Origin: Xanthoparmelia taractica
Taxonomy: Eukaryota; Ascomycota; Lecanoromycetes; Lecanorales; Parmeliaceae
Direction of reading: 5' to 3'
DNA: 64,000 bases
Assembly (NCBI GenBank): GCA_033085395.1
Contig: JANQBS010000017.1
Span: forward strand, 248,001 to 312,000
The notes under the pieces were generated by a model. It worked only from the letters and a program-made list of their open reading frames with translations, did no database searches and was not told the DNA's origin. Positions 43,289-55,406 of this stretch are shown here, piece by piece. Position numbers and translations under genes: made by a program. How positions within the stretch are numbered: the first letter of the stretch is position 1; each line of letters begins with the position of its first letter.

Positions 43289-43746
43289 GATACCCGGAGG
43301 GGGTGGGAAGAAGGGTGATTGAAGAGGACCGAAAAGGGAGGTGGGGGGGGGGCTGAATACTGCAAGATACCCAAAGGTTTTCTGATTGATTGTGTTATCT
43401 ACAGGGTACCTAGCACGTTTGGGAGAAAGATCAACAATCTTCTCTGGCTGGGATAGCAGAGGGCAGCTTTGCAGGCTGTCAATAGATGATACTGAGCTAT
43501 CTCTTGGTGGGGAAAGAGAAAATATGAAAGAAGGAGCCGTGAGGGGAGACGATTGAACGGTCCATCTAAGCTATGCATAGTGTACAATAGAGCTCTCAGT
43601 CGGGAAATAATCTCTTGTATCGATAAACAAGTCAAGTACAAGAAGAAACGAACAATTGCACACACGATCTTGTCTTCACAGCATCTCCACAACGCTCCCA
43701 TTCCACCATCCCTACGAGGCGGAGGCCGCCCATCCACCACTACCCT
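43289..43746. other. Intergenic region between convergent genes
   Basis: 458 bp containing the 3' flanks of the TAF3-like and RRM genes, including a short G-run at about 43341. No gene supported. Confidence 0.55.
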
Positions 43747-44953
43747 CTACCCAGACTGACCTGTCGAAACCCCAACAGCTGCCCTTCCCGTGGTCGTTGA
43801 ATAATCAACTCTCAACGCCCTCCCACAGACGACCTTGCCTCCCAACTCCGCCAACGCCCTCTCCGCGCTCGGCAAATCTGCAAAATCCGCATGCGCAAAC
43901 CCCCTAGGCTGTCCCGTCCTCCTATCAATCGCTACCCTCACATCGATCACATTCTTGATCTCTCGAAAGAGGTTGTTCAAATCGCGGTCACTCATATCAA
44001 AGGACATGTTTCCTATGAAGAGGGTTTTGGTAGGAGCGTTGAGTGGTCGATCCGACGTGCTTGGGCGACCCCTACGTGAACCACGGTCGGAGGCCTGGGC
44101 GAGTGAGAATTGGACGGAGAGACGACGGCCTTCATAATTTTGCAGATTGAAGAGGTCGATGGCGCGCTGGGCGGATTCACGGGTATCAAATGTGACGTAG
44201 CCGAATCTGTATCGATCAGACACAATACCAACAGCGGCCAATAAGACGCGTATGCATTATGTGCAGGGAAGGAAACAACGAACCCTTTACTCAGACCCCT
44301 CTGATCCGTAACGATCTTCGCCTCAGTCACCGGCCCTGCTTTCGCGAACTGCTCCTTTAAATCCTCGCTCCTCACATCAAAAAACAAATTCCCCACATAC
44401 ACGATATTGGAAGTGTTGGGGGGGTCGGTGCTCGCTTCTGAGGTCTGCGACCCAAACCCGGCAGCATCACCAAGGCTCTGCGCAGTACCCGCAATGGCTT
44501 CGCCGGCTGTTTGCGCGGCTGACTTCACTAAATCGGCGGCGGTGGAGGCTTGTTCAGTAGCTTTTTCGGTGGCGGACTCGACCTTGGATGCAGCTTCACT
44601 TTCTTCAGCGATTTCAGCGGATGTAGATGTATCGGCATCAGCGTCGGCGTCTGCAGAGGCGGCTATCGAGTTGTCGCCATGTTGACTTTCGGTAGCTCCA
44701 TCTGCCTCAGGCTCGGATTGTGTAGCCGCTTCGTCGGCGTAGTGTCTGCGCTGAAGGAAGTCAAAGGCTGGTCTCTGGACTTGTCTGACGGGAATTGGGT
44801 AAGTAAGGCGTGTAATGGATCGCGTTTTGCTTGATGATATCGATATAGACACGGAAGGAGAAGACGAGAGCACACGCAGTGCTGTTCGGCGGAGGCACAG
44901 CCTTGGATTGGCGTTAGCTTGCACAGGGTCAGTGATTTACACAAGACTTACAT
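43747..44953 (-). CDS. Mitochondrial two-RRM RNA-binding protein
   Basis: Exons 44952-44953 (the AT of the start codon), 44284-44901 and 43747-44206 give 359 residues. A mitochondrial targeting-like leader (MLCLRRTALRVLSSS, Arg/Ser-rich, no acidic residue) is followed by an acidic/Ala-rich linker (ASADADADADTSTSAEIAEE). RRM1 follows (NIVYVGNLFFDVRS as RNP2, SKGFGYVTFD as RNP1, the latter joined across an intron with an unusual GTTCGT donor), then RRM2 (KTLFIGNMSFDMSD and PRGFAHADFAD). The layout resembles nucleolin/Gar2-like two-RRM proteins, but the leader points to mitochondria. The long frame has no ATG ahead of the leader. A 50-bp GTAAGT...CCAAG intron with a GCTAAC branch site joins an upstream AT to G and creates ATG in the right frame. 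Confidence 0.8.
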
Positions 44954-45292
44954 TCTGATTGCAAAGTACAGAGACGAGTACAGTGTGGATCAGATATGGT
45001 TGGAAAGGATTGAAAGGAGACTTGATGCGAGTGTTTGTAGATTGGATCTGCGAAAAATTTTAGTGTCTTGCGGCCCTATTCTCAGCCCTATCAAAATTCA
45101 CGCCACATTAAAATTGTCGATAGGCATAATGAGCACTTAGAGGCTTCGTGTACTTGAAAAGTAAACGCCTCCGAGATGAAGAAAGAAAAACCGGGACAAT
45201 ACTGTGCTGATATTTTCTTATTTGGTTTCTAAGGTAATTACCAGGTCCTATAGCGCCTTGTCCTCGCGGCCTACGTGCCCTTTACCGTCCTA
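44954..45292. other. Intergenic region
   Basis: 339 bp: the presumed 5' UTR and promoter of the RRM gene and the 3' flank of the sedolisin. No feature recognised. Confidence 0.5.
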
Positions 45293-47320
45293 TTACAATC
45301 CCAAAAATGTACCTACCAACTTTGGGAAGTTGGGAGTCCCCAGTCCAGTTACTGGATCCCATCCTGTCGTCGCTGTAAACCCGGGGGTCCCGCATCCCTG
45401 ATTTCCTCCGCTCGTGATATCATTCAGATCCTCAGGATGAGCGTAAAGCACAGGATTGATGAACCCGACGGCACTCTTTCCAATTGCAAGCCTTGCCTCA
45501 TTAATGAGGGTGAAGATCGACGCAACCACAGGTGCAGACGCAGAAGTGCCGTAGACAAGTGAAAAGGTGCCATCGACTGCAACCACGTAGTTTGCGCCAT
45601 TGGCTGATATGTCAGGGAAACCTCGAGTCTGCTGGGAGTTGTTGTACTGAGCCGAGGTATATGGAGGTGGTTGGTTGGTAAAGAACGATTCCACTGCTGT
45701 AGCTTGGTAGGAGGGAAGAGGAAAGACATTGGAGAACCCTCCGCCGGAGAAGATGACCGTTTCGCATGCTTCTTCCGGCTCGGTGACCGGGGCGCCGGGT
45801 ACGATCTGTGTGGCTCCGACCGCTGTAACGTAGGGGCATGTGCCCGGGAAGGATGGATTGAACCTGCCAGAGGTGCCATCATTGTAGGTACCGTCGGCGG
45901 CGATGCACTGCCCACCATTTCCGGCGACGCCGAAATCTCCGGATGAGTAGAAAAACGAGGTTCCTTGGAGGCCAAGTTTCATATACTCATTGCATTGGCG
46001 CATCTCGTAGAGGGCGGTCAAATCCGCTTCGTTGTAGGCATATGAAGTCGAAATCACTTTCGTCGCGGCAAAGCCGCCGCAGTTCTCGGGACCCTCGTAG
46101 CCGCCGAAGGGATCAGGATAAACTGCATCCTGAGTGGGATCGTCTCCTCCATTGGAGGTACAATATGAGCCATCGATGGCGTCGAGGAAATTGTTGAAAG
46201 AAGCACCCTCAACCAAGTCTCCTACTTGGTACAGAGTGACGGGTTGGGGATTGACTAGAGTCATGGCATACTGGAGATCGAGATCGGACTCGCCGTTGTA
46301 ATTGAATCCTTCAAATTCCGTCTGCACAACACCGCCATCGATAGAATCCAGAGTTGGGGTCCTCTGGGCTTGTTTATTGGAGAAATTCGCAAAGAATAGA
46401 TCCAGATCGCTCTGAAGATAGGCTTGCGGTGTATATTCAACGACACTGACAGGAAATTGTCAAATTAGCAAGACTTCGATGTGTCAAAGGAGTGTAATCA
46501 CATACCCGAAGCTGTTCTGAGAGTTTGCAGCAACATTGGGAGGGAAAAGATACAGCGCGCGCAAGCAGTCAGGCACGATGAATTTATTACAATTCTCAAG
46601 CTCAGCAATGATGCCTTTGATGTCGATGTTGGGTCCTTTCTTGGGAAGATAGCCACCATTAGGGTTTGTAATCTTGTTCACTGCGGCCTTGGATTGTACT
46701 GGAACCCCTGCTGCAGCAACCGTAGGCGTAGCTCTTTTCTCGAGGCGAATATCTGGCTTCTCCACATGTCTACTTTGAGGAACCTTGGCGTCAAAGTGGA
46801 CGGTGGGCGTGATGAAGTCGACATGGGGCTGAACATACTCAGGGACAGAGTAGTCATCGCAGGCGACATGAGGTTTACCCGTGAGATGCTTGTGCAAGAA
46901 AAATTCCGTCTTCAGTAGATTTTCTGCCTCGGCGACGGTAGCATCAAAGGTCAACCATCCCATTGACTGAGACTTGGAAATCCGTTCAGGAGCAATGCCA
47001 GAGCTTTTCAGCCATACAGTGACCGCATCAAAGGATTCTTGGCTGGGTGCAAATGTCTCGGCGACCTTCTTTGCGGACCAATGTTGCCCATATCTTGGTG
47101 ATTTGGGATGGGACACTTCCATAAGGTACTCCTCGGCTTTGTCTAGATTGCTCTGCTTGAGTGCAATTCGCATGGGAAGCACGTTGTGGCTTGGTAATCT
47201 GTCATGTCGTTCCCAGCCAAAGGGCAAAGCGTCACGCTTCTCATGCTGAACATGGATAGAAGATGGGGCAGTAATGACGGTGGCAATCAAAGCCGCGAGA
47301 GCGAAAAGAGTATGACGCAT
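45293..47320 (-). CDS. Secreted S53 sedolisin (tripeptidyl-peptidase-like)
   Basis: Acid serine-carboxyl peptidase. Two exons (46506-47320, 45293-46445; intron 60 bp) encode 655 residues. A signal peptide (MRHTLFALAALIATVITAP) precedes the pro-domain (PMRIALKQSNLDKAEEYLME, VSHPKSPRYGQHWSAKKVAE). The catalytic domain carries Glu324 and Asp328 in NGESDLDLQYAM, the oxyanion-hole Asp in FFYSSGDFGV, and the Ser nucleophile near residue 573 in YGTSASAP. The GWDPVTGLGTPN motif belongs to the C-terminal Ca-binding site. All residues of the S53 set are present, so it should be active after self-processing at low pH. Extracellular protein digestion is the expected role. Confidence 0.93.
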
Positions 47321-48729
47321 TGTGAGGGCAGGCTGGTGAACGAAGGTGAAGCTGAAGGGGAAGATTTTAGAGGGTCTCGAGGCCCATTTATGGACGAAAA
47401 TTGGGTATGCAGGTCGACCTGCAGGCCCCTCATCCCATCTTGAATGCCCACTAGTACCTTATCAGAGTACAAACATAGCAAACGCCTCCTCCCCATGGGG
47501 AAGGAGACGCAGCGGTCCACTTCGCGTGAGAAGGACAAGGCAGGAAGCTGACCTGCATATAGCAGCAACCCTTGGCGATCCGAGACACATGCACGGCAGC
47601 AGGCGAGAGCTTATCGGATTGCAGCCATGGTGGAAGAAGAAAGACTATGTTCTGTTGGTGGCCGATGGTCATCTGCCAAGGCAAGATGGATGGAGCTCAT
47701 GAGTGGGTAGTGGACACGACCGAAAGCTCTGCCCAGACCTCGCTGGCCCAAGATAGAAGGAGGGTGGCCCATTAGCTCTAATTTACTATATAGATTGGCA
47801 CATGGATACGAGAAGGAGAAGACGGTGAGATAGGTCGAGATATCTTAGGTTCATGCATTGGTGACGGTGTTAAAAAGGTTGAAGAGAGCGGCTGGTGGCG
47901 AGAAAATGGGACAGCGGCAGGGTTTGGTGCGCATATACGTGTCCTCCACTCATCCACCCTTTTCGGTCGACCCTGCAGTACATTGCTGCACAGACACGGA
48001 TATTGAAGTTATCATTACATTACATTCTTCTTCCATTAGGTACTACTACTGTATGAAGTAGTCATCGATCAACGAGTCCTGTTCTTAGCTCATCTCAATT
48101 GTTCTAATGGTATGGATGATGATATTGTTGTACTTTATGCCATCGGTCATGTGCATTCTTTCCCTTTAAGGTGGCGTGAAATAAGGCAGATGGCTACCGA
48201 ATAGCCTGACGGCTGTCGCTAATTTAGCCGAAATCTATACATATACATATACTGGTTGCATATGCTTTTCCTACACTGGTGTACAAGCCTTGTTTATCAA
48301 AGAATGACCTGCTGAATAGGGTTACTGCCAGCGGGAGATGCCTTTACTTCTATGAAAGTACTTTACGTTAAGCATCTTGCGTGACTCGCTTCCGTGGGAT
48401 GGCCGTCGGGATCTTTTTAGCGCTCCTGTGACATCCTTTACAAAAGATGCCATCGCTTGCCGGCCGCACAGGAATTCCGTGTTCAAGCCAAATATCATCA
48501 AGTCAATAGAGTCAGCTATACAGGTATCTTATAATCTTAAGCGTTACATGGATTCACTTCTTCGCAAGCGAATGGAGAACAACCAATTACAAGAAGGATT
48601 AATCAAGTGGAGCCAAAGTGAAAATGTAGTAGCCTTGCTAGCCTTTGACTCGACAACCCGGGCACTGCCCCTGATCGCCATGTCGTGCTGTTGCTTTCTG
48701 AACCCCTCATTAACGTTGCTTCCCTTGTT
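47321..48729. other. Intergenic region, no gene supported
   Basis: 1.4 kb: the upstream region of the sedolisin and the 3' flank of the Cys-rich membrane protein. A plus-strand frame at about 48377-48763 begins without ATG and has no family. Nothing else recognised. Confidence 0.5.
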
Positions 48730-50431
48730 CTACCGTTCAGGACCTGAACCCTCGCCATCGTAGCTCATCCAACTCATAATATGACTCCCCCCTGTTTTCG
48801 GTGCACCATGGCCACTAACCTCTTCCCCCATCAAATCCAGATTGGGATGCATCACTGGTCCATCCACCATCTGGTCAACGATGTTCTGGCCACTGCTGTT
48901 GACTCTGGAAGGATGGGGGGTCTGTTGGGGAATGTTGATCAAAAGGCGTTCGATGCTTGGCGAAAGCTCCATCGGACTATGGGATGCAGGTACCTCAAGC
49001 TCATGCTCTCTTCTGCTTGGGTCGGGCGTTGAACCTGCCATTTTGAGACCGGGCTGAACAGGTGACAGTGACGGCACGGCTGAATGTGTCTCGCTTAGCT
49101 TGTATGCAGAATCTCCGTCCTTACCCGCATTGCTTGTCCCGTGATACGGTGTAAAGTTGTGGTCCACGTTTCCGTATGCAGCAGCGAGATCTATGCAAGG
49201 CGATTAGTCTATCTGCAAGGTCCAATGCAAACGAAGTACCGCTTGGAGGTGCCGTCTTGGGATAGCTTAGTTGGGATGGGGGGACGACTCGAGGAAAAAT
49301 TCCGTCGCTTACCACTACCACTTTTATCTTGCAAAGAACTGCCTGTACCATTCGCATCCATTCCTTGCACTCGCAGTCCATTCTCTTGCTTACTCGTCCG
49401 TGCTTTTCCCTCCCTGCGTCTCTTGCGCCATCTGAGTACCAGCAACATCAGTATCAATGCAATAATGGCTCCAATAATAGCTCCGACGGTTCCAGCAGCA
49501 ACTGCGGCCGTGCCTGTGTGAGAAGGTGAGGGAGAAAGCGAGATTTTGGCTGGTGCTGAGGAAGCAGCTGCGACAGGGGTTGCTGTCTGGACCGATGCAG
49601 CTGTTGATGTTGCAGTTGTTTGACTGAAAGACGTGGGGAGACTTGAAGATGTGTGTAGACTGTTGGAGGAAGTTGAAGTAGTTGATACGGTTGGTTTGGT
49701 TCGAGCCAAACCAGTCTTTGGGGTAGTCTGGGTTGATGTAGCAGCAGCTGAGAAAAGGTTATTGTCAGCCCAGGGTGCCTAAAGTCTGATTGAACTTTTG
49801 ACATCACTGAGATGGTCGTAAGCTTCCTCGCTAACACAGCCCTCGAGGTAATCGGTATCGCCGCAAGTAGTGTTGCTAAACGAATATCCAGAAGGGCATG
49901 CTAATTGAGGCACCCGCTTCGTGTTCTTAAGAGTCACTTCTTTGCGGAATAAGACACGAATATTTTGATGAGGTCTGAAAGGAAAGCACTGCTCACCTGA
50001 TGCGGCTGCAGCAGACGTCGCACTGATGCAGGGATCTGGCGAAAAGCAGCCATAGAAGAGATCACCGGGCAAGCCGCAACTGGTGCTGTAAAATGATTCA
50101 GAAGCAAAGCAACCATCTTGATTCAAGGCCGACATCGTGTTCTTAAGTGGTGCTCCTTTGCAGAGAATCAGACACGTACGGTCAAGAAGGTGAGGGTCGA
50201 AAGAAGAGAGCGCGGCCCACCTGATGTAGATGTTGCTGCGTGGGTGGGACTAGAAGGTACTGTGTGACCACCGCAAGGATCAAAGAAAAAGCAACCATGA
50301 GATTCCTGATTGGGATCGTCACAGTTCTCGTTGTACCATGAGGCTCCAGAAGGGCACAGAGGAATAGCGTCCGAGGAGTCGTCTCGCTTTTTGTGCTGCC
50401 GTTGGACTTCTTTAGAGTGGAAGACACCCAT
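48730..50431 (-). CDS. Modular Cys-rich single-pass membrane protein
   Basis: Exons 50221-50431, 49997-50155, 49796-49939, 49313-49747 and 48730-49190 give 469 residues; every intron is phase 1. Exons 1-3 each encode one Cys-rich module: LCPSGASWYNENC...HGCFFFDPC, DGCFASESFYSTSCGLPG...YGCFSPDPC, and LACPSGYSFSNTTC...LEGCVSEEAY. Exon 4 is Ser/Thr-rich (O-glycosylation-like) and ends in one membrane helix (VGAIIGAIIALILMLLVLRW) plus a basic stop-transfer RKRRREGK. Exon 5 is a cytosolic disordered tail. This is the layout of fungal wall-sensor/mucin-like proteins. No signal peptide is visible at the chosen ATG (50431). An acceptor-like CTCTAAAG at 50410-50417 matches the module boundary, so an upstream secretory exon may exist that I could not identify. 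Confidence 0.7.
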
Positions 50432-50807
50432 GGCCTGGCGGTTGGCGAGTATAGCAGGAGTTTAGCTCACATGATAGGAGAAGTGTTGTTGCTCGAAATT
50501 GCTGTGTAACGTCAAGGTCACCCGTTCACCATCACTACGGCTGCCGCGCTCCTATTGGCTCAACTTTGCCTATTTTAAGATCCGTAAATCATGCTGCCAA
50601 TTCTGAAACCAGATCTTGATTGTTACAATGGCTGACATGAGGTGTATGAAAGCTTGAGTCTTACTTCGAGGCTTTCACCGAACATCACCTGCAGGTGTTG
50701 GTGCTATCAATGGATCCTCCTCGGAGTGCATTATAAAGGCAAGGACCTTCTATATTGGTCTTGCTGAATTCCTTCGGTTACGTGTATTGAACCCGTTTCT
50801 TGATGCT
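50432..50807. other. Intergenic region
   Basis: 376 bp between the Cys-rich membrane protein start and the NUS1 stop. It may contain an unrecognised upstream exon of the membrane protein; no convincing signal-peptide exon was found. Confidence 0.4.
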
Positions 50808-51897
50808 TCACCTCCCAAGTCTCATTTGCGCGTTCGCGTATTTATGCAAAGCTCTCAAAAAAACTTGATACCCGACCCCAGTGTTATCTTGCATATGGTA
50901 AATCTCAGTCAATCGAACCTGCCAAGGAGGATAGCCCTGCAGTTCCACGCTTGGTCCAAATAGCACGAGCAGATCTGGCTCTCCCATCACACTTTCCGTG
51001 ATCTCCGCATCTACCAGGTCCAGAGATATGTCGTTTGGGGACAACTTCTTCCTTTGCGACATCTCTGCCAGGGTCTTGGTCAAATCTACGAGAGTTGAGC
51101 GCCCATCCTCCGCGGAAAGGAGTAGTATCGAGAGATGGCCTAGGCTCCGTCATCAGCTCTATATGGAGGAATATGTATTATAGGATTGGCATACCAGATG
51201 ACATTGACACTCCACCCTCTTCAGAGCTCCCGCCATTCAGATAAGATGGCACGTGGGGCGCTCGAACCTGGAGCGATGGTATATACCGTCCAAAGTAACT
51301 GTGTAGTTTTTTGGTCACGGTCCGATGGGTCGTGGGGATGTACGCTTTCAGTATACCTTCTCTGGATCAATTCTCCGCTCCTCTTCGAATGAAATATGTC
51401 ATACCTGTCTTTTCATATACGCTGAGCATCGGAATCCCCACGCAAGAACACCATGCCGCTATTTCTGCCACCTCATCCATCAATGCCTCCAAGCCTGCTG
51501 TGCCCCTCTCCTCTCCTTTAAGTTCCAGCAATACACTCAAATGCTCTGGTATCCTGCTGAGATTCTTGACGTCTTGCCGGATAAGCTCTGGCGCTCTATG
51601 GTGGTAGTAAAGAACGGCAAAGACACGATCGAGAAGGGCGTGGTAGATTTGCCGTATCCGTATGTATACGGAGAAGAGCGTGTGCATAATTGTAAAAATG
51701 AGCAGATGCAACTGCTGTTTTAGGAAAGTCTGTATTGGCTGCAACATGCGGTTTCGAGGAGTTGGAGCTTGAGATTTGCTCGATGGAGGCGCCGGAAGGT
51801 AAGGATTGAGCAGCTCCTCCCTCTGCTTTGGAGAGAGAAAAGCGCCCTGTCTTCGAGCATCTTGCCGATATACCTTTGTCTCTCGGGAAGCAACCAT
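50808..51897 (-). CDS. NUS1: Dehydrodolichyl diphosphate synthase complex subunit NUS1
   Basis: Exons 51405-51897, 51195-51356 and 50808-51139 encode 328 residues. Subunit of the ER cis-prenyltransferase that makes dehydrodolichyl diphosphate for protein glycosylation. An N-terminal soluble segment (ASRETKVYRQDARRQGAFLS) is followed by a membrane-proximal hydrophobic helix (LHLLIFTIMHTLFSVYIRI). The cis-PT-like domain has RIPEHLSVLLE, IAAWCSCVGIPMLSVYEKTG, LLSAEDGRSTLVDLTKTLAE and PDLLVLFGPSVELQGYPPWQ. The protein ends ANAQMRLGR, containing the C-terminal R-x-G motif that NUS1/NgBR contributes to the active site. ATG at 51897 was used because the longer frame begins at TTG. Divergent from SEC10. 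Confidence 0.92.
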
Positions 51898-52274
51898 CTT
51901 GAGATCAGGGAAGAGGCCGGAGAAGGGCGAGTGAGACAAGAGCGTCCGTTTGACGAAAGAGATTATGCTACAAGGAACACTGAGGCCAGCTATCCGAAAT
52001 TGAAGAGGATACTAGACTTCCCATAATTCATTCACGAAGAGCTATGGTACTATCGAGAATAATTTAATGGTGAGAAATCGTGGAGCGGGAGTCAGGTGCG
52101 GCGGAATTCCGCGAGGTGAAATCCGCTCTCACTCTTAAGCTCCGATCCTTGAATCACCAGAATCAGCTCGAACAGTGCACCGCAGCTCGGAGCATGATGC
52201 TACTCATGTCGAAATCACATCCCCTTTGTTGATCACACAACTGGTTGGAGGCCAGCTTCTTTTCTCATGGCAAA
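51898..52274. promoter_or_regulatory. Divergent promoter between NUS1 and SEC10
   Basis: 377-bp spacer separating the two starts, both genes of the secretory system. No specific element identified. Confidence 0.45.
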
Positions 52275-55068
52275 ATGCCAGCCACCGCGAGCCAAATCTC
52301 CTCCAGTTCCCACCCCCCTTCGACATACTCCGCCAGATCAGTATTCCCACAGGCACCAGTCTTCACTCTCGATACCTTTTCACATCGCGATTTTATTGTG
52401 AAAGACTTCGTGGAAGCTCTATCCGACAGCGCTGTTCCTCCCAGTCGCAGATCCGGTCCAGCGCACCAAAATAACGCTTTCGACCCTAAGCCACTTATCC
52501 GCAGTTTCGAGCATGCCCTCAACCGGATGGGGGATCTCTCGGGAGACTTAGAATCAAAAGAGAATGAATTGTCTGGGGCAGTACGACGGGCAGAGGCACA
52601 GCATAGGACCAATGTCCAGACATTAAGCCGAAAGCTTGAACAGACTGTCGATTCATTCAATCTTCTCGACGCGTCTCTCAATGGCGACCAGTATGATAAT
52701 GGAGGCAATGAGGTGGTAAAAATTGGCGAGAAACTAGAAGACCTCGACAGGCAACGGCAGAGGGCTTTGGACGCGAAATTCTTAATCCAGTGCTGGATGG
52801 AAGTTAGCGAGCGCGGTGAGCTGTTACTCCTGGAAGACATTCGACGGCAAGGCAGCGGAGAGGGCAAGGTTCGATGCGCGCGTATTGCCAGACAATTGAT
52901 GAAAATTAGTCAACGACTGGAGCCTGAGAATTGGAGCAATGTCAACGGCAATGCAAAACAGGTCAACGGCAATGCAAAACAGGTCAACGGCGTCAATGGT
53001 ACACACGGAAAAGACCACGATCGAAAGAGGCGGCATCACAATACCAGAGAGATTATCGAAAAATTCTCTGAAACCCTGGAAAAGGATCTACTCAAGTCTT
53101 TCGACGAGTTCTACCGAAGGGAAAATTTCGAGGGAATGCGAGAATGTGCCAATGTTCTCCACGACTTTAACGATGGGGCAAGCGTCATCGCAGCTTTCGT
53201 CAATCAGCATGATTTCTTCATCCAAAGGAATCAGCTAATCACAGACGATGTCGCTGGAGACGCTGAGATTTGGGATCGATTGGCAGATCCAGATGCTGAG
53301 CCTCCAGGTGTTGAGCCCACTCTTCAGTCGCTGATCGACGAAGCCAAAGTCGTTATGCAAGAGGAGTCGGTCATCATCAAGAGAGCATTTTCATACTCCG
53401 ATCAAGTGCTGGGAAAATTTTTACAACGCATCTTTCAGCAATCTATACAGCAAAGACTCGAGATGGTACTCGAAAAAGCTAGCACGATTTCTTCGCTTGC
53501 ATTTCTTAGATCTTTGCAGGCGGCTAGGGGCTATATCAGCACTTTGATAGACGACCTAAAGATGCACGGCCTTATTGAGCACCCAGAACCAGCTCCGCCG
53601 CAGATTGCGATAATACTCGATCAACAATTTGACGACTTATTTGTACCCTATTTCGTTGGTTCCTCATATATAGAACGTGAGAAGAGGAGTTTGGAAGAAT
53701 TGTACTCGTCGTTATTGTTCAAATTTACTATTTTCCACGTAAGACTTCACTGTTCCGATACCGAGGCTTGCCACTGACAACGGCACAGTCTCGAAGGCGC
53801 AAGATACCCACCACGTTCATGAAATCTTTAGCCAAATCAGGCAGTGAAATGTTAGCATCTGCTCGAGATGCGTACGTCGAGCGTCTAGATTCATCTGATT
53901 TAGCTCCAGCACAAAAGGCCATGCTCCTTAGAGTGGCAGGCTTGAAAGACTCGGAAAGCGCAAAGACACAGACGGACATTGAAGTCACAGAACAGGACGG
54001 TGTTTTGAGTGTTGAAAATTCTAAGCGTATGCTCAAATGGCTTGCCGAAGCCGTAGGACGAAGTTTGGAGCTCAGCGGAGGTAATGAGACACCAAGAGAT
54101 GTTTCCGCTCTCCTTCATCTTTTACTAGGAAGTATGGGGGAGATTTACCTCGAGACTGCATTGGACTCGTAAGTAATAGACTCACACCTAGTACGCGTTC
54201 TTGGTCTAATAAGGAGCCAGCGCAAATGACATCGCCGCCAGCCAGGAGGCAGCAAAGAACGAGCCCGATCTGTCATATCTAATCAGCCTACGTCCAGCTA
54301 TCGGTATCATGAACTTAATGAACACCTGCATCAGGGCCGTGCTTATCCCATTGGCATCTGCCAACATAATGATACGACGCGACATGGAGAAGACCGCCAA
54401 TTTCGCCTTGGATAGAATTGAAGAGAAAGTAAACAGTATCATGCAAAGGTCCATTGACGTTGTCATCATGTGGGTTACCAAAGTACTTGGTCGCCAAAAT
54501 AAGAGCGACTTCCGACCTCGAGATGATGCTCTAGGCGGTGGAAGCGCCTGGCTGGAGCAGCTCCAGACACCGGTGCGTACCATTTTGGGCTTGGGTTCTC
54601 CCATCCAAACGCTAACACCGTTATCAGACCTGCTTGTCTATTTTCCAATTCCTAACCCGCATCCACAACCTCGCCCTTACAGCCCTTTCCCCTTCACCCA
54701 ACCTCACCGCCTTCCTTACCGAACTCGCCTCCACGTTCCGCACCCTGCTCCTCGAGCACTTTAAAAAGTTCTCAGTGAATGCCGCCGGCGGTATTATGGT
54801 TACGAAAGATATTAGCAAATACATCGAATTATTAAAGTCTTGGGAGTTAGACGCCAGCTTTGAGTCGAGTTTTGAAGTGTTGACAGAGATTGGGAATCTT
54901 TTTGTGATAGGGCCGGATGCACTAAAGGAGAGGTTGAGGGGCAAGGGTAGTGCAGGAGTTGGATTAGGTGGTGGGGGGACGTGGGAAACGGCGGATATGA
55001 GGCCGTACGTGCTAAGGAGGGAGGACGTGGGAAGTGTGGGCGTGCAGAGTGTGCTTAATGCTTTATAG
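52275..55068 (+). CDS. SEC10: Exocyst complex component Sec10
   Basis: Four exons (52275-53738, 53789-54168, 54221-54572, 54628-55068) encode 878 residues. The exocyst tethers secretory vesicles to the plasma membrane. The protein is helical throughout. An N-terminal part with FTLDTFSHRDFIVKDFVEAL and the coiled coil QTLSRKLEQTVDSFNLLDAS leads to FLIQCWMEVSERGELLLLED and KSFDEFYRRENFEGMRECAN. Later come NQHDFFIQRNQLI, LEELYSSLLFKFTIFH and the C-terminal FLTRIHNLALTAL and GGIMVTKDISKYIELLKSWE. These match the Sec10/EXOC5 family and length. A two-copy 21-bp repeat gives the NGNAKQVNGNAKQVNG linker. Start at ATG 52275; the longer frame begins at TTG. Confidence 0.93.
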
Positions 55069-55406
55069 GAGTGGAGACCTGTCACCACTGTGGAGAGCGT
55101 GTGTAGATTTGGCTTACGGCGGTGGCATTCGCAGCCTTTCTAGAAAACAGCGATAGATACCCATCTGCTTGTCGAATTGCTCTCGAAAGAACACTTACCT
55201 CTATGCTTATGTCAACACTGGTTTTCCTAACGCAGAGCTTTGATTAGTCGTTGTATTGAGTGGCAAAATGCGATAGGGCTGAGATTACGGCGTTTCTCCG
55301 GCTGTTTACCGACACCTCGACCTCAACACCTAAAGTAAACAACCATGCCCAAACTCTCTACTGCTATCTCAAACTACCAGCATTGCGGATACCGCCTCTT
55401 CATATC
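55069..55406. other. Intergenic region
   Basis: 338 bp between SEC10 and the RanGAP start. It carries the 3' flank of one and the promoter of the other; no distinct element. Confidence 0.5.

Noticed and set aside
48377..48763. Plus-strand 128-codon frame
   Set aside because: Starts at TTG, overlaps the last exon of the Cys-rich membrane protein, no domain.
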